A DNA stretch of 64,000 bases, from the NCBI RefSeq assembly GCF_004028095.1, contig NZ_SBHM01000009.1:62001-126000 (forward strand), read 5' to 3'. How positions within the stretch are numbered: position 1 is the first letter of the stretch; every line of letters starts with the position of its first letter. This stretch comes from Paenarthrobacter ureafaciens. Lineage in GTDB: Bacteria; Actinomycetota; Actinomycetes; Actinomycetales; Micrococcaceae. The notes under the pieces are model-generated. The model made no database searches. It saw only the letters and a list, made by a program, of their open reading frames with translations, and was not told where the DNA came from. Below are positions 18,411 to 25,751 of the stretch, in pieces. The translations under genes were made by a program, and so were the position numbers.

Positions 18411-18653
18411 TCAGGAAATTCTTGTGGGGACGGGGTTTGACAACTCACGTTCGGTAATCGTTCCGTGGGGCACATCATTAGTAAGTTCGATAGTGAATGT
18501 TCGTCGATCGCGTCGGGTAACCAAGACGCCGCAGCCCGGGTTCGTTGGAGCTTCTTGAATTGCTTCCTCAACGGCTTTGTCGAGTTGGTGTTCAAGCTCT
18601 TTACCATCGGTTATTACTATTTCCGCGTAGTAGTGAGTCGATTGGGTAATCAT
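18411..18653 (-). CDS. Hypothetical protein, 80 residues
   Basis: A compact protein with alternating strand/helix pattern: HYYAEIVITDG, then an acidic helix KELEHQLDKAVEEAIQEAP, then CGVLVTRRDRRTFTIELTNDVPHGTITER. AGGAA lies four bases before the ATG at 18653. The pattern looks like a small alpha/beta domain; family unknown. It is the first of three small same-strand genes. Confidence 0.6.
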   Translation of the reverse strand: MITQSTHYYAEIVITDGKELEHQLDKAVEEAIQEAPTNPGCGVLVTRRDRRTFTIELTNDVPHGTITERELSNPVPTRIS

Positions 18654-18696
18654 TGGGTTCCTATATTTCGAGGGAACAGGCCACAGATGCTCTGCT

Positions 18697-19635
18697 TTAG
18701 GGGGTTAGAACGAGCTTGGCAGGGGAGCCCTGTTGCTGGATTTCCCATGCCCGCCCGCATTCGGCAAGCGGAAGAACTGCGGTATCTACGTTCAGGGCGC
18801 CGGTCGCTGCCAGCCCGGTAAGTTTCAGATAGGCGTTGCGGCGGACGTCGTACGGCGCATCCACATGTGCGAAACCGAGCAGTTCCAGCCGCGCTGCGCG
18901 GATGACATTCGCGGGCAGTTGTATAGTCGATGCCGCCGACTGGCCGATCTGAATGTGGCGGGCCCCGTTTGCAGCGACGTGCATGGCCGCCAGCGCTGGG
19001 TCACCCCAGATGGGATCAATGATGACGTCGTAGCCGCGCCCCCCACTGGCCTGTCTTAGGGCTTCTACCAAGTCCGTGTCCGGTGTAATGGTTACCGTGG
19101 CATCGGCACCTCGCTGTCGGGAAACGGCAAGACGGTCGGATTCACGGTCCGCGGCGACTACCCTGGCAGCGCCGAGGGCAGCTGCGATCTGGACAGCCAC
19201 TGACCCAAGTGCGCCGGTTGCTCCGAGCACGAGCACGTTCTGCCCGGGTTGAAGGTTCGCGCGCCAAGTGAGGGCCAGCCAAGCGGCCAGTCCGGTGTTG
19301 CCGAGGGCGGCGGCGGTGACGTCATCTATGTCGTCAGAGAGGTCCAGCAGATCCTGTTCAGCAACCAACGTTTGCTCGGCCCAGGAGCCGTGGGGCGCAA
19401 TTGGTGCGGTGAAGAAGACTCTGCGTCCGGAGGCCGTCCGTCCTACTCCGTCTGCCCCTATGACGTATGGCAAGGTGCCCGGGTCCCCGTAAGCGCCGGA
19501 GGCCCTTGCCAGGTCGAGGTGGTGGACCCCGGCAGCAACGACATCGACGATGACATGGCCAGTTTCGGCTTGAGGGTCCGGGAACTCTGCATACTCCGGT
19601 GCGGTTCCGGTCTGTGTGAGGACTGCTGCTTTCAT
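18697..19635 (-). CDS. Zinc-free NADPH:quinone reductase-like MDR protein
   Basis: A 312-residue medium-chain dehydrogenase/reductase of the zinc-free quinone reductase type. It has the N-terminal GroES-like domain (VAAGVHHLDLARASG, YVIGADGVGRTASG) and a well kept NADPH loop (VLVLGATGALGSVAVQIAAALGAARVVAADR). It is the last gene of the six-gene minus-strand operon led from 24990, 10 bases after the FAH-family gene. It may reduce an activated double bond in the pathway; substrate unknown. ATG 19635 is preferred over an upstream in-frame start inside the FAH gene; AAGGACAC precedes it. Confidence 0.85.
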   Translation of the reverse strand: MKAAVLTQTGTAPEYAEFPDPQAETGHVIVDVVAAGVHHLDLARASGAYGDPGTLPYVIGADGVGRTASGRRVFFTAPIAPHGSWAEQTLVAEQDLLDLSDDIDDVTAAALGNTGLAAWLALTWRANLQPGQNVLVLGATGALGSVAVQIAAALGAARVVAADRESDRLAVSRQRGADATVTITPDTDLVEALRQASGGRGYDVIIDPIWGDPALAAMHVAANGARHIQIGQSAASTIQLPANVIRAARLELLGFAHVDAPYDVRRNAYLKLTGLAATGALNVDTAVLPLAECGRAWEIQQQGSPAKLVLTP

Positions 19636-19645
19636 GGTGTGTCCT

Positions 19646-20587
19646 TTATGACGGAGCGTTGGTTGTGGTGTTGGCGACGATCTGCACGCTGATTGAACCG
19701 AGGCCGGTGATCTGACCTTTGAGCTGATCACCCACGGTCATCCATGTCCCGGTGCTAAGGCCCACACCTGCAGGCGTTCCGGTGAGTACGACGTCGCCGG
19801 GTTCAAGTGTCACGTGTTCGCTGATTTGGGAGATCAGCTCGGGCACCGACCAGATGAGGTTGGAGGTGTTGGCGTTTTGCCGTAGCTCGCCATTGAGCCA
19901 AAACTGCAGTTGCAGGTCCGTGTCATCTACAAAGCGGGCGGGCACGATTTCCGGACCCAGGGGGCAGCTGTCGTCGAAGACCTTGCCCCCGAACAGGTCG
20001 AACTTGACCAGGTGCTTGGGATGGCGCTGCCAGTCCCGGGCCGACAGGTCCAGGGCGATCGTGTAGCCCGCGATGTGTTCCCGAGCCCGCTCCGCAGGTA
20101 TGTGACGGCCGGCCCGGCCTATGACGAACGCCAACTCAAGTTCGTAGTCGAATTTCTCGGTCTGGGTGGGGTACCGGACTGAACGTCCTTGGCCGACGAG
20201 GGTGGTGGTGGGCGGTTTGAGGAAGAAGACCGGAACGTTGTCCTTCTTCGAAAATCCCGCATGACCGCCGTCGTTAATGACATGGTCGTAGTAATTGGCG
20301 CCAGTGCAGATGACTTTGTTCGGATACTGCAGCGGAGTCAGCCAGTCCTCCAGCAGCGTCGGCTCGGTAATTGGCTGGACGTCACTGTTTGGCAGATTGT
20401 CGACGGCGGTGAGCAGCCGGGCTTCAGCGGCCTCCCAGTTGGCAAAGACAGCCATCAGCCCGCGCGCGGAATCGGCAGAAACCAACTCGGGGGAGACATC
20501 AGCGATTTTGTAGAGGCGACCGTCAGGGAGTCGGAGAGTTGGGGTTGGTACCCCATTGATCCGGATGGTCGAAAGAGAGAACGTCAC
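19646..20587 (-). CDS. Fumarylacetoacetate hydrolase (FAH)-family protein 2
   Basis: A 313-residue FAH-superfamily enzyme. Core motifs are CTGANYYDHV, PVFFLKPPTTTLVGQG, FDYELELAFVIG with metal-binding Glu residues, AGYTIALDLSARDWQ and DVVLTGTPAGVGLSTG. The family includes acylpyruvate hydrolases, HpaG-type isomerase/decarboxylases and oxaloacetate decarboxylases, all handling 2-oxo/enol acids with Mg2+. The start overlaps the kinase stop by 4 bases. Together with the extradiol dioxygenase of the same regulon, an HpaG-like isomerase/decarboxylase or acylpyruvase role is plausible. Confidence 0.88.
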   Translation of the reverse strand: MTFSLSTIRINGVPTPTLRLPDGRLYKIADVSPELVSADSARGLMAVFANWEAAEARLLTAVDNLPNSDVQPITEPTLLEDWLTPLQYPNKVICTGANYYDHVINDGGHAGFSKKDNVPVFFLKPPTTTLVGQGRSVRYPTQTEKFDYELELAFVIGRAGRHIPAERAREHIAGYTIALDLSARDWQRHPKHLVKFDLFGGKVFDDSCPLGPEIVPARFVDDTDLQLQFWLNGELRQNANTSNLIWSVPELISQISEHVTLEPGDVVLTGTPAGVGLSTGTWMTVGDQLKGQITGLGSISVQIVANTTTNAPS

Positions 20588-21630
20588 AGGGTTGGCTCCT
20601 TGATGGGCGCCGTGTCTGGTCTGCCGGCACTTGCCGCCACCATCCAGTCGTCGACGATCACGTCGACCGTGGAGATGGGGCCGGTCATGAGGGACCGCGC
20701 GAGTTCCCGGACCCGGTTGCGTTGGGATAGCGACAAGTACTCCACAGGGGATGCGCCGTCAACGCGTGCAAGTGCCAGCAGCGGCAGGAGCGCAGCGATG
20801 CGTTCCCTAAGGCGGTCTTCCGCTTCCCAGTCGATGTGCTGGACATATCCTTCCAACAGACGATGGACGGAGTGATGCAATTCCTCGGTGCGATCAGGCA
20901 GAACGATGGCCTTGAGCAGCAAATGGTTCACGCAGAACGCCACATCGAACGCAGGGTCACCGAACCAGCCACACTCGGCGTCGAGCAGCACCGGCCCGTG
21001 GGGTCCAAGAAGAATATTCTTTGGACTGACGTCCCCGTGGATCACTGTCAGGTGCGTGCCGGCTGTCACCTCCGCGAGCCAATCGATCCGGTCTTCAAGG
21101 TCCGGGTTTGCCCGGGCGGTGACGCGGAAGTAGGGCTCGATGCGCAAGGCATCGAAGTTGTCGTCAGTAGCGAACGTGGTTGCAGCCGTTGAGTCCTTGG
21201 TGCTTGCTGAGTGCAAGCGACCAAGCAATTCTCCGACTGACTGCGCGGACGCTGGATCGATGTGCCCGGCAAGGAGCTCGGACTTCCACACCGGGTAGTC
21301 TTCCGGCGGGAGGAACTGCATGGCGAACAATCCAGCTAGCTCGTCATAAGCCAGCACCTGCGGAACCTGCTGGGGAGCAGTCCGGGAGGCGAATTGCAGC
21401 CAGTCATACTCCACCCGGTTTCGGGAAGTGGGTGCCAACCATTCCTGGGCTACCTTAAGCCGGCCCAGCGCACCCTTGACGCAGAGCGTACGGCCAGGCA
21501 AGTCCACCCGCCAGAGGTCCGAACTCACGCCACCAGTCAGGGGGGTGAATTGTGCCGCCTCGGAAGGCTGCACGAGCCCGTGGCGAAGCAGGAACTCCCT
21601 CACGCGGGCTTCAGGCTCCACGGCGTTCAC
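20584..21630 (-). CDS. APH-family phosphotransferase (small-molecule kinase)
   Basis: A 348-residue kinase of the aminoglycoside phosphotransferase/choline kinase fold. The ATP-binding Lys is Lys52 (TLCVKG). The catalytic loop HGDVSPKNILL carries Asp200 and Asn205, and Asp217 in LLDAECGWFG binds metal, so it should be active. In a catabolic operon between an enolase paralogue and an FAH enzyme, resistance is an unlikely role. APH-fold kinases phosphorylate hydroxy acids in levulinate degradation (LvaA), and phosphorylation of a 2-hydroxy acid made by the neighbouring dehydrogenase is the obvious hypothesis. It overlaps both neighbours by 4 bases. Confidence 0.87.
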   Translation of the reverse strand: MNAVEPEARVREFLLRHGLVQPSEAAQFTPLTGGVSSDLWRVDLPGRTLCVKGALGRLKVAQEWLAPTSRNRVEYDWLQFASRTAPQQVPQVLAYDELAGLFAMQFLPPEDYPVWKSELLAGHIDPASAQSVGELLGRLHSASTKDSTAATTFATDDNFDALRIEPYFRVTARANPDLEDRIDWLAEVTAGTHLTVIHGDVSPKNILLGPHGPVLLDAECGWFGDPAFDVAFCVNHLLLKAIVLPDRTEELHHSVHRLLEGYVQHIDWEAEDRLRERIAALLPLLALARVDGASPVEYLSLSQRNRVRELARSLMTGPISTVDVIVDDWMVAASAGRPDTAPIKEPTL

Positions 21631-22931
21631 CGGACAGCCAATGGAGTGGTGCCCAAGGTGGGCAGCTGCCTGAAAGCCAAGGACGAATCTTCGGCGATGC
21701 GCACCAGTTGGTTGTACTTGGCCAGTCGCTCCGAGTTCCGGACAGAGCCAATTTTGATCTGCCCGGCCCCGGTGCCAACTGCGAGGTCCGCAAGGAAGTC
21801 ATCCTCGGTCTCCCCGGATCGCGCAGAAACAACTGGCGCATAGCCAGCCGCGCGCGCCTCCGCGACGACGTCGAGTGTGCCGGAAAGAGTGCCGTTCTGG
21901 TTGACCTTGACGAGGACACCGTTGGCGACACCGCGTGCTATGCCTTGGGCGAGCCGTGAGCTGTTGGTTGTGAACAGGTCATCACCGATCAACCTGACAC
22001 GTTGTCCCAGTTGCGAGGTCAGTGCCTCCCATCCGGCCCAGTCATCCTCATCAAGGGGATCTTCGATCGAGACGATCGCAAAGCGATCCACCCAGGACGA
22101 GACCATGTCGATCATCTCAGCTGTGCTGAAATGGCGTTCCTGCCGGCGCAGATGATAGTCACCGGAGCTGCTGTCATACAGGGACGAGGCGGCCACGTCG
22201 ATGGCGATTGCGATGTCAGTTCCGGGCTGTAAACCCGCGGCCTCAATGGACTGTGTGATCAGTTCGAGGGCTTCTTCACCGGTCCGACATGCCGGGCTGA
22301 GGCCGCCTTCGTCGGCCAACAGAGTTGGCAGCCCCTGTTCGGCGCAGAGCCTGGCGGCCGCCGCCCGCACCCGTGATGTGAGCTGGATCGCTTCGAGGGC
22401 TGACGTTGCCGCTACCGGGACGGCCAGAAAATCCTGGACATCCATTCCGCGGCCGGCGTGCAGCCCGCCGGAAAGAATGTTGACCATCGGCATCGGGAGC
22501 GCCGGCTCGTCGATGTTGGCGAGCTGGGCGATTCGCCGATACAGTGGCAGCTCTCTCGCGATGGCGGAGGCCCGGCAGACAGCCAGGGACACGCCGAGTA
22601 CGGCGTTGGCGCCAAGACGTGACAAGTTGGCTGTTCCATCCAACTCCCGAAGTCGCTCGTCTATGGCGCGTTGGTTCTCGACGTCGAGGCCACGCAGCGC
22701 TTCGGCGATCTCGCCGTTGACATGGTCCACGGCTGCCGTGACGCCGAGTCCGTCGAACGCCGACTCATCCCCGTCCCGCAGTTCGTGGGCCTCGTGAGTG
22801 CCGGTGGACGCGCCGGAAGGCACGGATGCCCGTCCCCTGACACCAGTGTGGAGGACGACCTCGACCTCCACAGTGGGTCGTCCTCGAGAATCGAAAATTT
22901 GGCGGCCGTGGACATGGTGGATCGTGCTCAA
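21627..22931 (-). CDS. Enolase paralogue with altered active site
   Basis: A 434-residue full-length enolase homologue. Retained catalytic or metal residues are the mobile loop SGASTG (40-44), His158, Glu208, Asp245, Glu290, Asp317, Lys342 and Lys393. Two canonical positions differ: the Glu of VDIQEF is Asp167 (MDVQDF) and the His of SHRSGET is Ala370 (VSARSGET). AASEFY is also changed to AASSLY, and QIGTLTET to QNGTLSGT. The gene sits in an operon with a kinase, a D-2-hydroxyacid dehydrogenase and FAH enzymes, not with glycolytic genes. It may dehydrate a phosphorylated hydroxy acid other than 2-phosphoglycerate. The glycolytic enolase is presumably elsewhere. Confidence 0.88.
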   Translation of the reverse strand: MSTIHHVHGRQIFDSRGRPTVEVEVVLHTGVRGRASVPSGASTGTHEAHELRDGDESAFDGLGVTAAVDHVNGEIAEALRGLDVENQRAIDERLRELDGTANLSRLGANAVLGVSLAVCRASAIARELPLYRRIAQLANIDEPALPMPMVNILSGGLHAGRGMDVQDFLAVPVAATSALEAIQLTSRVRAAAARLCAEQGLPTLLADEGGLSPACRTGEEALELITQSIEAAGLQPGTDIAIAIDVAASSLYDSSSGDYHLRRQERHFSTAEMIDMVSSWVDRFAIVSIEDPLDEDDWAGWEALTSQLGQRVRLIGDDLFTTNSSRLAQGIARGVANGVLVKVNQNGTLSGTLDVVAEARAAGYAPVVSARSGETEDDFLADLAVGTGAGQIKIGSVRNSERLAKYNQLVRIAEDSSLAFRQLPTLGTTPLAVR

Positions 22932-23917
22932 AATGACACTCCAGTGGTGAGAGGGGAAGGGGTGTTGCAGGGATAGCGGGCTGGTTCACCGCGCAGGACG
23001 CGCACAACTTCCTCGGCAGCGCTGCGGCGCAGGTCGATGACGGAAGCGTCGGACGCGAAAGCTATATGCGGCGTGACGACTACCCCGGGATGGGCCAACA
23101 GCTCTTCGGGAACAACTGGCTCTTCCTCAAGGACGTCCAAACCTGCACCGCCCAGATGTCCGCTGTTCAAGGAAGCGAGCAGCGCTGCCGTGTCCACCAG
23201 GCCCCCGCGGCTGACGTTGATAATAAACGCATCACGCGGCAGCAAGGCCAACTCCCGTTGGCCGATGAGATGGTGCGTCTGCGGGACCAAGGGCGCGTGG
23301 AGAATGACCACATCACAGCTCGCAAGGAGATCGTCAAGGGCCAGCACCTCCATGCCGTCGGTGTCGGCAGGCGCATTCGGATCACTGATCACAACGCGGG
23401 CTTCGAGGGCGCGCAGCTTAGCGGCGGTTGCTCTGCCGATCCGGCCATATCCGATGACGCCGCAAGTCAGGGTGGACAAGCGGCGAAGGCGGGCACCTGC
23501 CGGGTTCCACTTGCCGGCGCGCACTTCACGGTCGGCAGTGACCAGGCCACGGGTCCAGGCAAGAGCCAAGCCAACGGCGTGATCCGAAACCTCGGCCACG
23601 CAATAATCGGGGACGTTAGTGACCTGCACGCCGCGATTAGTAGCGGCAGATACGGCGATGTTGTCCAAGCCCACTCCCATGCGGGCTACGATCCGCAGGG
23701 GGACCGAGGAGGCGATCGCATCTGCGGACACGGCTGCCCAGCAGGTGAGGATGGCAGCGGGCTGGTGTTCAGCGACCAGCGCGTCGATGGTTTCCACCGG
23801 GGCGGGGTCGGCCGGGCCGGAGATGACGCGGTATCCGGCTTTTTCGAGTATTTCCCGCTCGATGCCGTCGTCGGGCCAGGCCCGGTCGGTCAGCAAGACG
23901 GTCTGCTGCTGGGTCAT
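22928..23917 (-). CDS. D-2-hydroxyacid dehydrogenase (NAD-dependent)
   Basis: A 329-residue D-isomer-specific 2-hydroxyacid dehydrogenase. The Rossmann motif is GVIGYGRIGRATAAKL (about 153-168). The catalytic triad is visible as Arg237 (VSRGGLVD), Glu in LDVLEEEP (264-266) and His284 (VTPHIAF). The family reduces 2-oxo acids to D-2-hydroxy acids (phosphoglycerate, glyoxylate or hydroxypyruvate type). The ATG at 23917 overlaps the FAH stop; the longer frame extends into that gene. Beside a kinase and an enolase it mirrors the hydroxypyruvate - glycerate - phosphoglycerate - phosphoenolpyruvate sequence. Confidence 0.9.
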   Translation of the reverse strand: MTQQQTVLLTDRAWPDDGIEREILEKAGYRVISGPADPAPVETIDALVAEHQPAAILTCWAAVSADAIASSVPLRIVARMGVGLDNIAVSAATNRGVQVTNVPDYCVAEVSDHAVGLALAWTRGLVTADREVRAGKWNPAGARLRRLSTLTCGVIGYGRIGRATAAKLRALEARVVISDPNAPADTDGMEVLALDDLLASCDVVILHAPLVPQTHHLIGQRELALLPRDAFIINVSRGGLVDTAALLASLNSGHLGGAGLDVLEEEPVVPEELLAHPGVVVTPHIAFASDASVIDLRRSAAEEVVRVLRGEPARYPCNTPSPLTTGVSF

Positions 23918-24990
23918 GCGTACTCCTTCATTCCTTGGCCTGTTTCGGCCGGATATGGGTGGGGTGTGGTTGTGTTGGGGGCTGGTTCCACGCACTGTGT
24001 GACCTGCGTGCCCAGCCCGGATACCGAGGCCGTGACTAAGTCGCCTGCACGGAGGAAACGGCCGTGGTGGAGGCCAAAACCGGCAGGGGAGCCCGTGCAG
24101 AGCAGGTCGCCAGGGCGAAGTGGGGTGTGCCGGGACAGGTGCTGCAGCTGTTCAGGAATGGTGAACACCATGTCCTCTGCTGTGTCATCCTGCATAGTCG
24201 TGCCATTAAGGGTCAGCTGCAGCTTGAGGCTGGAGGGGTTGGGTACCTGCCATGCAGGGACGAACCACGGGCCAACAGGCAATGATCCTTCCATGCCCTT
24301 GCATTGCAGCCAGTCGCTGCCCAGTACGGGGAGGTCGGGCCTGACCACTCGCGAACGGATGGTCAGGTCGTTGACGACGCAGTAACCGGCAATCACCAGC
24401 GGCGCTTCGGAGAGCGTCAGGCGCGTGGCAGAAGCCCCTATGACTGCACCGATCTCGACTTCCCAGTCCATCGTGTCCACGTCCTGGTCAATGATCAGTT
24501 CGCCGTAAGGGACGCCCACGCGCTCCATGCTGGTGAGGCAAATGTACGGGCTGCCCTCCCGTTGCCGCTGATCGAGCGCCCGCATAGTCGCGGTGCGCGT
24601 TCGTTCGGCGTCGACTGGAAGGGCGGCGTCGACGGCGGCTTCCACCACTTGCCTCCGATAGTTGCCAATAGTGCAGAACAGCTGCCTGGGCCGGAGTGGA
24701 GCTTCGATGCGAAGTGACCTGACGGCCAAGCCTTGTTCGGCGATCGCCCGTCCGGTCGCCGGTAGTTCTGTTAGGCATTGCAGTTCAGAGTGGTGCTCAT
24801 TCCACTGTTGGAGCAGGTCGCTGATCGAGGTGAACCTTGCGCACGGCCATTCTTGCGCCCAGTCCAGTAATGGAAGAGCACGGCTACCTTGTACGAGCCA
24901 CACCTCGGCCACCCCTCCAAGCGAGGCCGCTTGGGCGAAGACAACTCCTTTGGGGGCAAAGTCGGGGTTTGAGTGATCGTCATCGAACAT
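23914..24990 (-). CDS. FAH-family protein 1, first gene of the LacI-regulated six-gene operon
   Basis: A 358-residue FAH-superfamily enzyme. The conserved C-terminal core shows TIGNYRRQVVEAA, TMDWEVEIGAVIG (metal-binding acidic residues), IAGYCVVNDLTIRS and GDLLCTGSPAGFGLHHG. The N-terminal 90 residues are less conserved and may be a small extra domain. The LacI operator at 24992-25007 ends one base before this ATG, leaving no room for a ribosome binding site, so the message may be leaderless; the alternative upstream start at 25026 would put the operator inside the gene. Two FAH enzymes in one operon recall the paired HpaG domains. Confidence 0.85.
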   Translation of the reverse strand: MFDDDHSNPDFAPKGVVFAQAASLGGVAEVWLVQGSRALPLLDWAQEWPCARFTSISDLLQQWNEHHSELQCLTELPATGRAIAEQGLAVRSLRIEAPLRPRQLFCTIGNYRRQVVEAAVDAALPVDAERTRTATMRALDQRQREGSPYICLTSMERVGVPYGELIIDQDVDTMDWEVEIGAVIGASATRLTLSEAPLVIAGYCVVNDLTIRSRVVRPDLPVLGSDWLQCKGMEGSLPVGPWFVPAWQVPNPSSLKLQLTLNGTTMQDDTAEDMVFTIPEQLQHLSRHTPLRPGDLLCTGSPAGFGLHHGRFLRAGDLVTASVSGLGTQVTQCVEPAPNTTTPHPYPAETGQGMKEYA

Positions 24991-24991
24991 A

Positions 24992-25007
24992 GTGCTAACG
25001 ATAGCAC
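24992..25007. promoter_or_regulatory. LacI-type operator O1 (six-gene operon)
   Basis: GTGCTAACGATAGCAC, a near-perfect palindrome with central CG typical of LacI/GalR operators. It lies directly at the start of the FAH-led operon. The motif occurs five times in this region. Confidence 0.85.
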
Positions 25008-25075
25008 AGACTCGACACCGCGGCACTACCTTGCTTTCAACTAAAACGAACAGTTGCTTGGGAATTCACTCCTCG

Positions 25076-25104
25076 TTGACAGCGAGGCCGAGCTGAGTAA
25101 TAGT
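25076..25104 (+). promoter_or_regulatory. Promoter of the cupin gene overlapping operator O2
   Basis: TTGACA at 25076-25081, a 17-base spacer and AATAGT at 25099-25104. The -10 element runs into the operator at 25103, so a bound repressor would block polymerase. Confidence 0.6.
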
Positions 25105-25118
25105 GCTAACGATGGCAC
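25103..25118. promoter_or_regulatory. LacI-type operator O2 (cupin gene)
   Basis: GTGCTAACGATGGCAC, one base different from O1. It lies between the divergent FAH operon and cupin gene, overlapping the cupin promoter. Confidence 0.82.
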
Positions 25119-25142
25119 TGACGTTAGTTGAAGGGATTCACA

Positions 25143-25673
25143 GTGAATGTTCGCAGGGTGGTTACAGGTACCGATGACAGTGGAAGATCGGTGCTGGTCT
25201 CCGATGGGTTTGTCCCCAACAGCCATGACTTCCAGAGCATGCCTGGACAGTCGCAGACCAGGATCTGGTTCACCGCGGGCACGCCCACAGGAGACCTTCC
25301 TGAAGGCGAACCTACGGACAACCATGGGCCGGTGGTCCCCGGACCCGGGGGCGCCAGCTTCGTCATCGTCCGGTATGCGCCGGATTCCGTGGTTATGAGC
25401 CCGGACTTTGACCCGGTTGCGGCAGGACAGGAGCTAGGGGACTATGCACCGGACCTGGCGGAAGTATTTGAGCCCAATGGGATGCACAAGACGCGCAGCG
25501 TCGACTATGGGGTTGTTTTGGACGGAGAACTGTGGCTTGAACTCGATGACGGGTTCCAGGTGCGTCTCACGCCCGGAGACACAGTAGTCCAGCTCGCTGC
25601 GCGACACGCATGGCGCAACAAAACGAAGGCGCCGGCGGCGGTGGCTTTCCTGCTCACCGGCGTCGACGCCTGA
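25143..25673 (+). CDS. Cupin-domain protein
   Basis: A 176-residue protein whose C-terminal half is a cupin: MHKTRSVDYGVVLDGELWLELDDG is cupin motif 1 and LTPGDTVVQLAARHAWRNKT is motif 2, with His and Glu positions able to bind a metal. The N-terminal half (about 80 residues) has no recognised domain. Such stand-alone cupins can be isomerases, decarboxylases or small dioxygenases. The GTG at 25143 follows GAAGGGA; a TTG at 25128 is possible. It is divergent from the FAH operon and controlled by operator O2. Confidence 0.75.
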   Translation: MNVRRVVTGTDDSGRSVLVSDGFVPNSHDFQSMPGQSQTRIWFTAGTPTGDLPEGEPTDNHGPVVPGPGGASFVIVRYAPDSVVMSPDFDPVAAGQELGDYAPDLAEVFEPNGMHKTRSVDYGVVLDGELWLELDDGFQVRLTPGDTVVQLAARHAWRNKTKAPAAVAFLLTGVDA

Positions 25674-25706
25674 GTTCCGGGATCCCCGTCACGGGATCCT
25701 TGGAGC

Positions 25707-25750
25707 GCGGTGCCGGTCGATCACGTGGAGCGACCGGCACCGCTTTTCTT
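25707..25750. terminator. Strong bidirectional terminator between cupin and MDR genes
   Basis: A 13-base perfect stem, GCGGTGCCGGTCG (25707-25719) and CGACCGGCACCGC (25731-25743), followed by TTTTCTT. It lies between two convergent genes, ending the cupin message and probably the MDR message on the other strand. Confidence 0.88.
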
Positions 25751-25751
25751 G

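Noticed and set aside
20584..21630. Aminoglycoside resistance gene
   Set aside because: The APH fold is shared with many metabolic kinases, and its place inside a tightly overlapped catabolic operon speaks against resistance.
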